Assembly (NCBI RefSeq): GCF_902459655.1
Contig: NZ_CABPSB010000020.1
Span: 1-64,000 of the forward strand
From: Pandoraea anhela
Lineage (GTDB): Bacteria; Pseudomonadota; Gammaproteobacteria; Burkholderiales; Burkholderiaceae
Reading direction: 5' to 3'
DNA length: 64,000 nt
Positions 48,008 through 58,235 of the stretch are shown piece after piece. Position 1 is the stretch's first letter; the number at the start of each line of letters is the position of its first letter. The position numbers and the translations under genes are program-made. The notes under the pieces were generated by a model. It saw nothing but the letters and a program-made list of their open reading frames with translations. It searched no databases and was not told the origin of the DNA.

Positions 48008-48706
48008 ATGCTGGACCGTGAAGGCTTTCGCCCGAACGTCGGCATCATCCTCTTAAACGCACGCAATGAAGTGTTCTGGGGCAAGCGGCTGGGCGAGCAC
48101 TCCTGGCAGTTCCCGCAAGGCGGCATCAAGTACGGCGAAACGCCCGAACAGGCCATGTTCCGAGAATTGCACGAGGAAACCGGGCTAAAGCCAGAACACG
48201 TCAAAATCATCGGTCGCACACGCGACTGGCTGCGTTATGAGGTGCCGGACAAGTTCATCAAACGCGAAGTGCGCGGACATTACCGGGGCCAGAAGCAGAT
48301 CTGGTTCCTGCTGCGCATGGTCGGACGCGATTGCGATATCTGCCTTCGTGCGACCGATCATCCGGAGTTCGACGCCTGGCGCTGGAACGAATACTGGGTG
48401 CCGCTCGACGCGGTGATCGAGTTCAAGCGCGAGGTTTATCAGCTCGCGCTGAACGAACTCTCGCGTTACCTGCGACGCACGGCCGCACGCGCGCAGCAGG
48501 ACCGGAGACGGTTTCCGCGTGCCGGGGCACGGGTCGGCGACATGCCGCCGGGCGCCACGGATGCGTCGAACGAACAGGACGGCGGCTTCGGCAGCGGCGA
48601 CGGCAGTGACTGCGACGGCGCAACGGCCACGTCGGCCACGTCGGATTCTGCGGCCAACACCGACAACGCGGACAATGCCGACCGGCAGCACCGCCGGGAG
48701 CACTGA
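48008..48706 (+). CDS. rppH: RNA pyrophosphohydrolase (Nudix)
   Basis: RppH removes pyrophosphate from the 5' end of transcripts, opening them to RNase E. The Nudix box [23 protein letters not shown] is at 38-60, preceded by the typical [17 protein letters not shown] start and HSWQFPQ. The enzyme core ends near residue 160; the last 70 residues are low-complexity and rich in Asp, Ala, Asn and Ser, making the protein 232 residues against about 160-176 in E. coli-like enzymes. A TATAAT lies 33 nt upstream of the ATG at 47969-47974, without a good -35. Confidence 0.95.
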   Translation: MLDREGFRPNVGIILLNARNEVFWGKRLGEHSWQFPQGGIKYGETPEQAMFRELHEETGLKPEHVKIIGRTRDWLRYEVPDKFIKREVRGHYRGQKQIWFLLRMVGRDCDICLRATDHPEFDAWRWNEYWVPLDAVIEFKREVYQLALNELSRYLRRTAARAQQDRRRFPRAGARVGDMPPGATDASNEQDGGFGSGDGSDCDGATATSATSDSAANTDNADNADRQHRREH

Positions 48707-48740
48707 ACCGGACCGCTGCCGACCTGTCTCAACACCGGAC

Positions 48741-48770
48741 GCGGGCATCCTGCCCGCGCCCGCTTTTTTT
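48741..48770 (+). terminator. Terminator after rppH
   Basis: GCGGGC (48741-48746) can pair with GCCCGC (48758-48763), or GCGGGCA with TGCCCGC (48751-48757); seven T follow. It lies 20 nt before the CNP1-like gene, which must then use readthrough or its own start signal. Confidence 0.8.
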
Positions 48771-48790
48771 GATCCCTCGACCACACTCCC

Positions 48791-49366
48791 ATGCGTCCTT
48801 CCTTTGCCCGCCGCGCTCCGCGCCTGGTCACGCTCGCTTCTCTGGCCACCCTCGCGCTGATCGCGGCTTGCAGCAGCACGTCGCAGCCCGTTCAGGACTT
48901 CGACGAATACATGGCGCAGCAAGAGGCGGCCAAGGGCAAATGGAAGGAAGCGGAATACAAGCTGCCGACCGAAGCGCCGAAAGACGCCGATCTGATCAGC
49001 TTCCCCACATTGCCGAACGCCACCCTCGATTACGCCATCGACGCGAAGTCCATCGAAGTCACGCGAGAAGACGGCGTGGTGCGCTACATCGCCGTGATCC
49101 GCAGCAAGGAAGGCGCGCGCAACGTGTCTTACGAAGGCATTCATTGCTCGTCGTTCGAATCGCGTCTGTATGCGACCGGCCGCCCCGACGGCACCTGGGT
49201 CCCGGCGCGTAACAGCGAGTGGCGTCCGATCCGTCCGTACGGGTCGACCGCGTATCAGGGCGTGCTTTACCGCGACTTCCTTTGCCAGGACAAAACGCCG
49301 TACGGCACCGCCAAGGACATCGTGCAGAACCTGCGGTATCCGACGACGCCCGCCGCCTATCGTTGA
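48791..49366 (+). CDS. CNP1-like lipoprotein
   Basis: The 191-residue protein has a lipoprotein signal with the lipobox ending AAC (Cys27), followed by a CNP1-type domain of about 150 residues: EYKLPTEAPKDADLISF, VVRYIAVIRSKEGARNVSYEGIHC and a C-terminal YRDFLCQDKTPY. Two conserved cysteines (in YEGIHC and DFLCQD) may form a disulfide. CNP1-like proteins are named from a neisserial antigen; the function is unknown. It follows the rppH terminator by 20 bp and converges on proB. Confidence 0.87.
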   Translation: MRPSFARRAPRLVTLASLATLALIAACSSTSQPVQDFDEYMAQQEAAKGKWKEAEYKLPTEAPKDADLISFPTLPNATLDYAIDAKSIEVTREDGVVRYIAVIRSKEGARNVSYEGIHCSSFESRLYATGRPDGTWVPARNSEWRPIRPYGSTAYQGVLYRDFLCQDKTPYGTAKDIVQNLRYPTTPAAYR

Positions 49367-49418
49367 GGTCATGCCAGGGCGGCGTCGCCCGGTCGAGAGC
49401 GTCGCCGTCATCCCCACG

Positions 49419-49456
49419 AAAAAACGCCGGTCACGAATCACGTGCCGGCGTTTTTT
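49419..49456. terminator. Bidirectional terminator between CNP1-like gene and proB
   Basis: The stem AAAAAACGCCGG/CCGGCGTTTTTT (49419-49430 and 49445-49456), with an inner CACG/CGTG pairing. Confidence 0.9.
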
Positions 49457-49497
49457 GTCTCTGACTGCCCTGCCCCGCGAAGGAGACGGTGTCGGGC

Positions 49498-50631
49498 TCA
49501 GCGCAGAATCAGGTTGTCGCGATGGATCAGCTCCGGCTCGTTCGCGAAACCCAGCACCTGTTCGATGTCGCTGCTTGGGTGGCGGCGAATCAGGCGCGTC
49601 TCGGAAGCACTGTAGTTCGACAGGCCGCGCGCGACTTCGTGACCGGTCTCGTCCACGCAGGCGATCACCTCACCCCGCGCGAAGGTGCCCTCCACCTCGA
49701 TTACGCCGATCGGCAGCAGGCTCTTGCCCTCCTCCATCAGCTTCTTGCACGCGCCCGCGTCGATCACGACGCGACCACGTACTTGCAGATGATCCGCCAT
49801 CCACTGCTTGCGGGCGGTCAGCACAGCCGTGCGCGCCACCAGTTGTGTCCCGATGGCTTCACCGCCGGCCAGACGCACGAGCACGTCGGCTTCACGCCCT
49901 GAGGCGATCACGGTATGCGCCCCGCTGGTCGCTGCGCGTTTGGCGGCCAGAATCTTGGTCAGCATGCCACCTCGACCGATATTGGTGCCGGCGCCGCCGG
50001 CCATCGCTTCGAGACGCTCGTCGCCCGCTTCAGCTTCGTGCACGAACTCGGCGTCGGGATGCTTGCGAGGATCGGCGGTGTATAGGCCCGACTGATCGGT
50101 GAGGATGACCAGTGCGTCGCCGTCGATCAGGTTCGTGACGAGCGCGCCGAGCGTGTCGTTGTCGCCGAACTTGATTTCATCGGTCACGACGGTGTCGTTC
50201 TCGTTGATGATCGGCACCACCCCCAGACGCAGCAACGTGAGCAACGTCGTACGCGCATTCAGATAGCGTTCGCGATCGGCCAGATCGGCATGCGTGAGCA
50301 GAATCTGCGCCGTTCGCACGCCGTGCTCGGCAAAGCGGGTTTCGTACACCTGCGCGAGACCCATCTGGCCCACGGCGGCGGCGGCCTGCAATTCGTCGAT
50401 GGCCTTCGGGCGGCGTGTCCAGCCCAGCCGCTGCATGCCCTCGGCGATCGCCCCCGAGCTCACGAGCACGACCTGCTTCGGCGGTCGTGCGTCGCCCCCG
50501 TGCCGCAACGCGGCGATCTGCTGCGCCCAACGCGCAATGGCGACATCATCCAGCCCGCGACCGTCGTTGGTCACGAGACTGGAGCCCACTTTCACCACGA
50601 GCCGCTTGGCATCGGCGATGACCGAACGCAT
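49498..50631 (-). CDS. proB: Glutamate 5-kinase
   Basis: ProB phosphorylates glutamate in the first step of proline synthesis and is feedback-inhibited by proline. The 377-residue protein has an amino-acid-kinase domain ([41 protein letters not shown]-like [11 protein letters not shown], and [19 protein letters not shown]) and a C-terminal PUA domain (about 285-370). It lies 175 bp downstream of obg on the same strand, the classic rplU-rpmA-obg-proB order of betaproteobacteria. Confidence 0.97.
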   Translation of the reverse strand: MRSVIADAKRLVVKVGSSLVTNDGRGLDDVAIARWAQQIAALRHGGDARPPKQVVLVSSGAIAEGMQRLGWTRRPKAIDELQAAAAVGQMGLAQVYETRFAEHGVRTAQILLTHADLADRERYLNARTTLLTLLRLGVVPIINENDTVVTDEIKFGDNDTLGALVTNLIDGDALVILTDQSGLYTADPRKHPDAEFVHEAEAGDERLEAMAGGAGTNIGRGGMLTKILAAKRAATSGAHTVIASGREADVLVRLAGGEAIGTQLVARTAVLTARKQWMADHLQVRGRVVIDAGACKKLMEEGKSLLPIGVIEVEGTFARGEVIACVDETGHEVARGLSNYSASETRLIRRHPSSDIEQVLGFANEPELIHRDNLILR

Positions 50632-50806
50632 GGACCTGAACTCTCCGGATGGATTGGGAAGACGAAGCTGCTGCGGGCGCGGAAGACCGGGGAGGCGCGG
50701 GGCGCCGGTCGTCGCTCACGTTGCCGCAGCGGCCGGATCGCTGGCGTTGGCGCGCGGTGTCGGAGACCTGTCGCGCGACGCCGCCAGCGTTCGAGTGATA
50801 CGGAGT

Positions 50807-51961
<1,155 letters not shown>

Positions 51962-52047
51962 TTAACGACCGTCCGCAGACGATCCTGAATACTGTTCAAT
52001 GCCCCATGCCGGGCGCGATAGATTCGCTGCACGCTGGCGGGACAAAC

Positions 52048-52079
52048 AAAAAAGGCTCCGCATGAGAGCGGAGCCTTTT
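52048..52079 (-). terminator. Terminator between rpmA and obg
   Basis: An 11-bp stem AAAAGGCTCCG/CGGAGCCTTTT (52050-52060 and 52069-52079), followed by six T on the minus strand. It should set a higher level of L21/L27 mRNA than of obg mRNA. Confidence 0.85.
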
Positions 52080-52097
52080 GGTGGCAAAAGGCTTAGC

Positions 52098-52358
52098 TTA
52101 CGCTGCCGGCACCACGCTGACCACTTGCTTCTTCGCTGCGCCCTTGACGGCGAATTGCACGTGGCCGTCGGCCAGTGCAAACAGCGTGTGGTCCTTACCG
52201 ATGCCGACGTTTTCGCCAGCATGCATACGAGTACCGCGTTGGCGAACGATGATGCCACCAGCCAGGATCGCCTGACCGCCGTACACCTTCACGCCGAGGC
52301 GCTTCGACTCGGAATCGCGGCCGTTACGGGACGATCCGCCTGCTTTTTTGTGTGCCAT
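52098..52358 (-). CDS. rpmA: 50S ribosomal protein L27
   Basis: L27 sits by the peptidyl-transferase centre of the 50S subunit. The 86-residue protein starts [24 protein letters not shown], the invariant N terminus, without the cleavable extension found in Firmicutes. It follows rplU by 28 bp. Confidence 0.98.
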   Translation of the reverse strand: MAHKKAGGSSRNGRDSESKRLGVKVYGGQAILAGGIIVRQRGTRMHAGENVGIGKDHTLFALADGHVQFAVKGAAKKQVVSVVPAA

Positions 52359-52386
52359 GACTTAACTCCTTACCTAGCTCGATCGA

Positions 52387-52698
52387 TTAGCCGTTGATGC
52401 TGTCGATGCGCAGCTCGGTGTAGTTTTGGCGATGGCCTTGACGCTTTTGGTAGTGCTTGCGACGGCGCATCTTGAAAATCTTCACCTTGGGGTGACGACC
52501 CTGGGCGATAACGGTAGCCTTGACGGAAGCCCCACTGACCAACGGCGCACCGAACTTAATCGATTCGCCCTCGCCAACGGCGAGAACCTGGTCGATGGTG
52601 ATTTCAGCGCCAATGTCAGCCGGTATCTGTTCTACTTTGAGCTTTTCGCCAGCAGCAACCTTATATTGCTTACCGCCGGTTTTTATGACCGCGTACAT
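52387..52698 (-). CDS. rplU: 50S ribosomal protein L21
   Basis: L21 binds 23S rRNA in the 50S subunit. The 103-residue protein starts [20 protein letters not shown] and has the signature [24 protein letters not shown]. It heads the rplU-rpmA-obg cluster and has a near-consensus promoter with an mRNA leader of about 140 nt, long enough for autoregulatory structure. Confidence 0.98.
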   Translation of the reverse strand: MYAVIKTGGKQYKVAAGEKLKVEQIPADIGAEITIDQVLAVGEGESIKFGAPLVSGASVKATVIAQGRHPKVKIFKMRRRKHYQKRQGHRQNYTELRIDSING

Positions 52699-52846
52699 TG
52701 TTGAACCTCACTCATAAACAAGAGAATTTCCGTGCAGACCGAGGGTCCCGAAAGGACTCGACTTACCGGCCCGTCGCACCGCTGCGGGCCGTCATACCGA
52801 AGTATTTTCGGACCCGGCGCAACGAATGCGCGCACGAAAACCGGGA

Positions 52847-52875
52847 ATTATACAGACTTTCTCCTTTTGCGTCAA
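52847..52875 (-). promoter_or_regulatory. Strong sigma-70 promoter for rplU-rpmA
   Basis: On the minus strand: TTGACG (52870-52875), a 17-bp spacer and TATAAT (52847-52852). This is the best promoter match in the window, as expected for ribosomal protein genes. Confidence 0.85.
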
Positions 52876-52974
52876 AGACTTCCATGACGCCAGTCATTCC
52901 GCGGCTCTGGTGCCCGAAAGTGGCCGCGCCCACTATATAATTTGGGGCGAATTTTTCCTCACCCGAGCCTTGTC

Positions 52975-53955
52975 TTGACTGCTTCGACTTCTCCCCAGAA
53001 CGTACTGGCCGCCATCGCCGACGACATGCGTGCCGTCGACCAGCTTATCCGCCACCGGCTGGCCTCCGAGGTGGTCCTGATCAATCAGATCTCGGAGTAC
53101 ATCATCAATTCGGGCGGCAAACGGCTGCGCCCGGCATTGTTGCTGCTGGTGTCCGGTGCGCTGGGCGTCACCTCGCCGGCTCGCTTCGAGTTGGCCGCAG
53201 TCATCGAATTCATCCATACGTCCACGCTGCTGCACGACGATGTGGTCGACGAATCCGACCTGCGCCGCGGCAAGCAGACGGCCAATGCGCTGTTCGGCAA
53301 TGCGGCGTCCGTGCTGGTCGGAGACTTCCTGTATTCGCGCTCCTTCGAAATGATGGTGAGCGTGGACAACATGCGCGTGATGCAGATTCTGGCGCGCGCC
53401 ACCAACGTGATCGCCGAAGGCGAAGTGCTGCAACTGCTGAACATGCACGATCCCGATGTGGACGAGGCGCGTTACCTGCAAGTGATCAAGTACAAGACGG
53501 CCACGCTGTTCGAAGCGGCAACGCAGTTGGCGGCCGTGCTCGCGAACGCGGACACGCAGACCGAAGCCGCCGTTCGCGAATACGGCGGACGTCTGGGCAC
53601 CGCCTTCCAGTTGATGGACGACTGGCTCGACTATGCCGGCGACACGGACGCGATGGGCAAGAACGCAGGTGACGATCTGCGCGAAGGCAAACCGACGCTG
53701 CCGCTGATTCACGTGCTCCAGCACGGCACCGAAGCCGAGCGCGCCCTGGTACGCGAGGCCATCGAGAATGGCGGCACCGACAAGTTCGAGCCGATCCTTG
53801 CGGCAATCACGCGCACCGGCGCGCTCGACTACACGCTGGCACGGGCAAAAGAAGAAGCGGATGCGGCGGCACAAATAATTTCTGCACTTCCCTCTTCCCA
53901 TTACAAAAATAGCCTGCTAGAATTATGTTCTTACTCGATAGCGCGACGCACTTAG
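52975..53955 (+). CDS. ispB: Octaprenyl diphosphate synthase (trans-polyprenyl synthase)
   Basis: IspB makes the long isoprenoid side chain of ubiquinone. The protein (326 residues from the chosen start) has the first Asp-rich motif in STLLHDDVVDESDLRRG, the second in QLMDDWLDYAGD, and GGKRLRPALLLL near the N terminus. The start is unclear: no ATG is available before residue 19, and I chose the TTG at 52975 because a TATAAT (52936-52941) sits just upstream and overlaps the earlier TTG at 52942. It is divergent from rplU, the usual arrangement. Chain length (C40) is inferred from the family. Confidence 0.93.
   Translation: MTASTSPQNVLAAIADDMRAVDQLIRHRLASEVVLINQISEYIINSGGKRLRPALLLLVSGALGVTSPARFELAAVIEFIHTSTLLHDDVVDESDLRRGKQTANALFGNAASVLVGDFLYSRSFEMMVSVDNMRVMQILARATNVIAEGEVLQLLNMHDPDVDEARYLQVIKYKTATLFEAATQLAAVLANADTQTEAAVREYGGRLGTAFQLMDDWLDYAGDTDAMGKNAGDDLREGKPTLPLIHVLQHGTEAERALVREAIENGGTDKFEPILAAITRTGALDYTLARAKEEADAAAQIISALPSSHYKNSLLELCSYSIARRT
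53895..53923 (+). promoter_or_regulatory. Candidate promoter for tRNA-Pro
   Basis: TTCCCA (53895-53900), a 17-bp spacer and TAGAAT (53918-53923), inside the 3' end of ispB. The tRNA begins about 50 nt downstream. Confidence 0.45.
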
Positions 53956-53974
53956 CGAAGTAGCAGTATCGAAG

Positions 53975-54051
53975 CGGGGTGTAGCTTAGCCTGGTAGAGC
54001 GCTACGTTCGGGACGTAGAGGCCGGAGGTTCGAATCCTCTCACCCCGACCA
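53975..54051 (+). tRNA. tRNA-Pro with anticodon CGG
   Basis: The 77-nt cloverleaf has a 7-bp acceptor stem CGGGGTG/CACCCCG, a D arm with AGCTTAGCCTGGTAGAGC, an anticodon stem CTACG/CGTAG around the loop TTCGGGA (54007-54013; anticodon CGG at 54009-54011), a five-base variable loop, and a T arm GAGGTTCGAATCCTC. The 3' CCA is encoded. The CGG anticodon reads CCG, a favoured proline codon at this GC content. tRNA genes are frequent integration sites, but no integrase or attachment repeat is seen here. Confidence 0.97.
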
Positions 54052-54077
54052 GGATTAACTTTGCTGACAGGCAAAGC

Positions 54078-54110
54078 AAAAAAACCGACGGACGTGTCCG
54101 TCGGTTTTTT
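54078..54110 (+). terminator. Terminator after tRNA-Pro
   Basis: An 8-bp stem CCGACGGA/TCCGTCGG (54085-54092 and 54097-54104) with a 4-nt loop, flanked by A7 and T6. Confidence 0.9.
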
Positions 54111-54319
54111 ATTTCAGCGTCTTGATCGCCTCGACGGATTTGCCGGTGTCTCGCCGAACGCTTGGGACTCCGCCACATCACGACCGCTCCTGCGTTGCCC
54201 AACGCTTCGGGCATTGCGAACTCGCAGCTCGCGTGGGCCGGGTTGCAAAACGGATGCCCGTATCCCCTCTGATATAGTGGCGACTCATTGCCACCGCCGC
54301 GCTTTGCGCATCGAATAGC

Positions 54320-55612
54320 TTGGACGCCTTGCCCTTATGGGCGCAGATTTGCGCCGTCGCCTTCCTGATCATCTGCTCGGGGTTCTTTTCCATCTCGGAG
54401 ACGAGCATGATGGCGCTCAACCGCCATCGCCTGAAGCACCTGGTGCGCATGAACGTCACCGGCGCCAAATCGACGCAGGGGCTGCTCTCCCGAACCGAAG
54501 ATCTGCTCTCGACGATTCTCGTCGGCAATAACGTCATCAATACTGTCGTGCCGGTGCTCACCACGTCGATCGCGGTGCGCTACTTCGGCAACGATGCGCT
54601 CACGCTCTCCATCGCGACCGCGATGATTGCGCTGCTCATCATCATCTTCGCTGAGATCGGTCCGAAAATCGTGGGCGCGACGTATCCGGAGCGCATCGCC
54701 CTGTCCGTCAGCACACCGCTGCGGCCCATCGTCGTCGCGGCGGCCCCGCTCGTCTGGGTGCTGAACAGCTTCGTGCGCGGCATGCTGCGCGTGCTTCGCA
54801 TCGATACGCGTCGCGCGGCAAGCGAAGCGCGTCTGACGACTGAAGAACTGCGCACCATCGTGCTCGAAGCCGGCAACTACATGCCGACCAAACCGCGGAG
54901 TGTGTTGCTCAATCTGCTCGATCTCGAAAACATCGCCGTCGACGACGTGATGGTGCCGCGCGCCCGCATCGAGGCTCTCGACATTTCGGCGCCGCTCGAT
55001 ACCATCCTCTCGCAACTCGAGACCTGCTATCACAACAAGCTGCCCGTCTACGACGGCGACATCGATCGCATCATCGGCATTTTGCCGGTGCGCCGCACGC
55101 TTTCCGCGCTACGACATCCGGACGATCTCTCGGTCGATACGCTGCGCGCGCTGCTCGTGGATCCCTACTTCATTCCGAGCGATACGCCTGCGCTGCGTCA
55201 GTTGCAGTACTTCCAGGAGAACCAGCGACGCGTGGGACTGGTGGTCAACGAGTACGGGGAAGTCGAAGGGCTCGTGACGACCGAGGACATCATCGAAGAA
55301 CTCATCGGCGAGTTCACGACAAGCGTGCCGGGCACCGGTGGCAGCCGCTCGGGCTGGACGTCCGACGGCGAATGCCTGGTCGGTGGCGGCGTCGGACTGC
55401 GCGATCTGAACCGCCGGCTCGGGCTGCATCTGCCCACCGATGGCCCCAAGACACTCAACGGCCTGATCCTCGAAGTGCTGCGCGAGATTCCGGAAGCTGC
55501 GGTCAGCCTCGAAATCGAGGGCCTGCGCATGGAGATCGTACAGATCGACAATCAGGCAATCAAGACGGTACGCCTGTTCAAGCCGGGGCCACGCCCCTCG
55601 CATCACGACTGA
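54320..55612 (+). CDS. HlyC/CorC (CNNM-CBS) family membrane protein
   Basis: The 430-residue protein has an N-terminal CNNM/DUF21 transmembrane domain (about 5-175; CSGFFSISETSMMALNRHRL and AEIGPKIVGATYPE), a CBS-pair domain (about 200-325; VDDVMVPRARIEALD and GLVVNEYGEVEGLVTTEDIIEELIGEF) and a C-terminal CorC_HlyC domain. Members of this family are linked to Mg2+ or Co2+ export and resistance. The start is a TTG at 54320; no in-frame ATG exists before Met30, which would remove the first helix. It precedes the pilus genes but is probably unrelated to them. Confidence 0.9.
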   Translation: MDALPLWAQICAVAFLIICSGFFSISETSMMALNRHRLKHLVRMNVTGAKSTQGLLSRTEDLLSTILVGNNVINTVVPVLTTSIAVRYFGNDALTLSIATAMIALLIIIFAEIGPKIVGATYPERIALSVSTPLRPIVVAAAPLVWVLNSFVRGMLRVLRIDTRRAASEARLTTEELRTIVLEAGNYMPTKPRSVLLNLLDLENIAVDDVMVPRARIEALDISAPLDTILSQLETCYHNKLPVYDGDIDRIIGILPVRRTLSALRHPDDLSVDTLRALLVDPYFIPSDTPALRQLQYFQENQRRVGLVVNEYGEVEGLVTTEDIIEELIGEFTTSVPGTGGSRSGWTSDGECLVGGGVGLRDLNRRLGLHLPTDGPKTLNGLILEVLREIPEAAVSLEIEGLRMEIVQIDNQAIKTVRLFKPGPRPSHHD

Positions 55613-55642
55613 CGACGCAAGGCTGACGATCGCAGTGAACCG

Positions 55643-57004
55643 ATGACGTCCCCATCGTTCACTACCCGTTACACAGCCCCATTTTTCGGGTTATTCCGAT
55701 TGAGCCGTCGCCGGGTTATGGCGAGACTGAAGCTTCACGCAGCTCTCGCCGAACCCTGTCATGTCACCATACGCCGCCACATCCGCCACCCCATCCCCCC
55801 CCCATCGGTTGACGCGACGTCGTCGCCCCAACCCGTCTCGCTCGTCTCAGCGACCTCATCGTCCGGGGCATCTCGCCTGTCTGTGGGGGCCGCTACGCCG
55901 CTGCAACTCCTTGAGCAAATACTGCACGACGCGATTCGCGCGGGCGCATCGGACATCCATTTCGAACCGATGGCACAACGCTTTCGCGTTCGACTGCGTA
56001 TCGACGGATATTTGCAGGAGCAGAGCGACGTGCCGCTCGCTTGGCGCGACATGCTCGTCTCACGCCTCAAAGTGCTCGCGAATCTGGACATCGCGCAAAA
56101 GCGGTTGCCGCAGGACGGACGCATGGTCTGGCGCGAAGCCGATGCGCCGGTGGAGTGTCGCGTGAGTGCGCTGCCCACGCTCTATGGCGAAAAACTCGTG
56201 GTGCGACTGCTCGACGGGGCGAAGGTCCCCCTCGCGCTCGAAGGACTCGGTTATACGCCAAAGCAGTACCTCGCACTGACGCAAGCGATCGCGCGTCCGC
56301 ACGGCATGATTCTGCTGACCGGACCAACCGGCAGCGGCAAGACCGTTTCGCTCTACAGCTGCCTGCGGCGGCTCAACGATGCGTCGCGCAATATCGTCAC
56401 GATCGAAGACCCGGTGGAAATCCGGTTGCCGGGCGTCACTCAGGTCAATCTGAACGAGCGCGCCGGACTCGATTTTGCTACCGCGCTGCGCGCCTTCCTC
56501 CGTCAGGATCCGGACGTACTCGTCGTCGGCGAAATTCGCGATGCGCAAACGGCCGAAATCGCGGTGCAGGCGGCGCAGACCGGGCATCTGGTCTTCGCGA
56601 CCGTTCACGCCAACGACGCGCCGAGCACCTTGGCGCGCCTCTTCGATCTCGGCGTCGCGCCGTTCAACCTCTCGTCGACCCTGCTGCTCGTGAGCGCCCA
56701 GCGTTTGCTCCGGCGACGATGCCCTGCCGGGTGCCGGCCTCACGAGACGGCCATCGAGACCGCGCGCGGCACGCCCTCATGCATGCGCTGTCATGGCAGC
56801 GGTTACGCCGGCCGCATCGGCGCGTTCCAGGTGATGCCGATCAGCGCCACACAAGCCCTCAATATTGCGCAGGCGCGTAGCCCTCACGAACTGGCGGCGC
56901 AAGCACGGAGCGAAGGGGTCATGACATTGCGCGAGGCCGGGTTGTGGCACGCGCAAGCGGGTGCCGTCAGTGAGGAAGACGTCGATGCGACAACCCCTGC
57001 GTGA
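55643..57004 (+). CDS. pilB: Type II secretion/type IV pilus assembly ATPase (PilB/GspE-like)
   Basis: This hexameric ATPase powers pilin or pseudopilin assembly from the inner membrane. The 453-residue protein has the N2 domain region (GASDIHFEPMAQRFRVRLRIDG), Walker A GPTGSGKT at 227-234, IVTIEDPVEI, Walker B RQDPDVLVVGEIRD, and a zinc-binding cysteine set (CPAGC and CMRC) near 360-390. It lacks the usual N-terminal T2SSE_N domain; the first 80 residues are basic and Ser/Pro-rich. It is about 110 residues shorter than typical PilB. The start may be the ATG at 55643 or that at 55718. It overlaps pilC. Confidence 0.9.
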   Translation: MTSPSFTTRYTAPFFGLFRLSRRRVMARLKLHAALAEPCHVTIRRHIRHPIPPPSVDATSSPQPVSLVSATSSSGASRLSVGAATPLQLLEQILHDAIRAGASDIHFEPMAQRFRVRLRIDGYLQEQSDVPLAWRDMLVSRLKVLANLDIAQKRLPQDGRMVWREADAPVECRVSALPTLYGEKLVVRLLDGAKVPLALEGLGYTPKQYLALTQAIARPHGMILLTGPTGSGKTVSLYSCLRRLNDASRNIVTIEDPVEIRLPGVTQVNLNERAGLDFATALRAFLRQDPDVLVVGEIRDAQTAEIAVQAAQTGHLVFATVHANDAPSTLARLFDLGVAPFNLSSTLLLVSAQRLLRRRCPAGCRPHETAIETARGTPSCMRCHGSGYAGRIGAFQVMPISATQALNIAQARSPHELAAQARSEGVMTLREAGLWHAQAGAVSEEDVDATTPA

Positions 57005-58235
57005 CGGCATGCCGAACCTGGCCCGGCCACGTCGATGGCACTGGCAGGGGCGCGATGCAGACGGACAACGTCGGCAAGGCGACATCGTCGCACGTGGCGA
57101 AGCCGCCGCACGTCTCCTGCTTCGCCAGCGTCATCCGCAACTGACGATCACCCGTCTCGGCCCGGGGCGACGTCATGCGTCAGCGCCACGCACCCGGACA
57201 TCCGATGCCACGGACCTCATCCGGCGACTCGCCACGTTACTCGGTGCAGGGGTTCCGCTAACAGCCGCGCTCGACGTGCTGGCGCGAGGCGCGCACACGC
57301 GGGGGCTCAAGCGGCTGGCGTCCGACATCGCGCAGGATGTCGCGTTGGGGCATCCGCTGGCGCAGGCAATGTCGCAAGCCAGCCGGCGCTTTAGCGGCGT
57401 CGATTGCCAGTTGATCGCCGCCGGCGAGTTGGGCGGACAGCTTGGCCCGACGTTGATGCGCCTGAGCGCCCACTATGACCACACACAAGCCGTGCGGAAC
57501 AAACTTCAACGCGCACTGGCTTACCCGATCACGGTGCTGGCGGTAGCGATCGCCGTCGTGATTGCGCTACTGCAATGGGTCATCCCTGAGTTCGAGCGGC
57601 TGTTTGCGAGCGCCGCCGGCGGTGGCGTGCCGTTGCCGCCACTCACCCGCTGGCTGATCGCGCTTTCGCGAGGATCGCTGGCGAACGGTCCGTGGATACT
57701 GACGAGCACCGGTGCGGCGGGGCTCGTCGTGGTCGGTGCGCTTCGCAGACGTCACCGACTACGACGACAGCGTGACCGGTTGATATTGCGGCTACCGGGC
57801 GTCGGCCACATTGTCAGGATGATGAGCGCCGCCCGGTGGGCGCGAACGCTCGGCACACTGCTCGACGCAGGCGTAGCGCTACCCGATGCCATGGACGCCG
57901 CGGCGAGTGCGTGCGGCAATCTCGTCATGCAGCAGGCAGCGCATGATGTGCACCGTAAGGTTGCCCGGGGTGCACGTCTTGCAACGTCGCTCGAAACCGA
58001 TGAGCACTGGCCGCTGGCCGTGGCGCAACTGGCCGTGATCGGGGAGGAATCGGGTACACTCGGGCGCATGCTCAATCAGGCCGCCGGCCTGCTCGACGAA
58101 GAAGCTTCTCAGGCGCTGGTCAGCACCTGCGCGATGCTGGAACCCATGATGATTACGTTTCTCGGCCTGCTGATCGGCGGCATGGTCCTCGCCATGTACC
58201 TGCCGATGTTCCAACTCGGATACGGTGTCGCATGA
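56985..58235 (+). CDS. pilC: Type IV pilus/type II secretion inner-membrane platform protein (PilC/GspF-like)
   Basis: PilC is the inner-membrane platform that couples the ATPase to pilin insertion. The 416-residue protein has two T2SSF domains (about 75-200 and 275-400) with matching motifs TLLGAGVPLTAALD and TLLDAGVALPDAMD, and membrane helices near 180-205, 230-250 and 385-410. The ATG at 56985 has GAGGAAG 7 nt upstream and overlaps pilB by 20 nt. GTG 56961 and ATG 57009 are possible alternatives. Genes for pilin and other pilus parts are not in the window. Confidence 0.9.
   Translation: MRQPLRDGMPNLARPRRWHWQGRDADGQRRQGDIVARGEAAARLLLRQRHPQLTITRLGPGRRHASAPRTRTSDATDLIRRLATLLGAGVPLTAALDVLARGAHTRGLKRLASDIAQDVALGHPLAQAMSQASRRFSGVDCQLIAAGELGGQLGPTLMRLSAHYDHTQAVRNKLQRALAYPITVLAVAIAVVIALLQWVIPEFERLFASAAGGGVPLPPLTRWLIALSRGSLANGPWILTSTGAAGLVVVGALRRRHRLRRQRDRLILRLPGVGHIVRMMSAARWARTLGTLLDAGVALPDAMDAAASACGNLVMQQAAHDVHRKVARGARLATSLETDEHWPLAVAQLAVIGEESGTLGRMLNQAAGLLDEEASQALVSTCAMLEPMMITFLGLLIGGMVLAMYLPMFQLGYGVA

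Noticed and set aside
53975-54110. tRNA-Pro as an integration site of a mobile element
   Set aside because: No integrase, no direct repeat of the tRNA 3' end and normal core genes on both sides.
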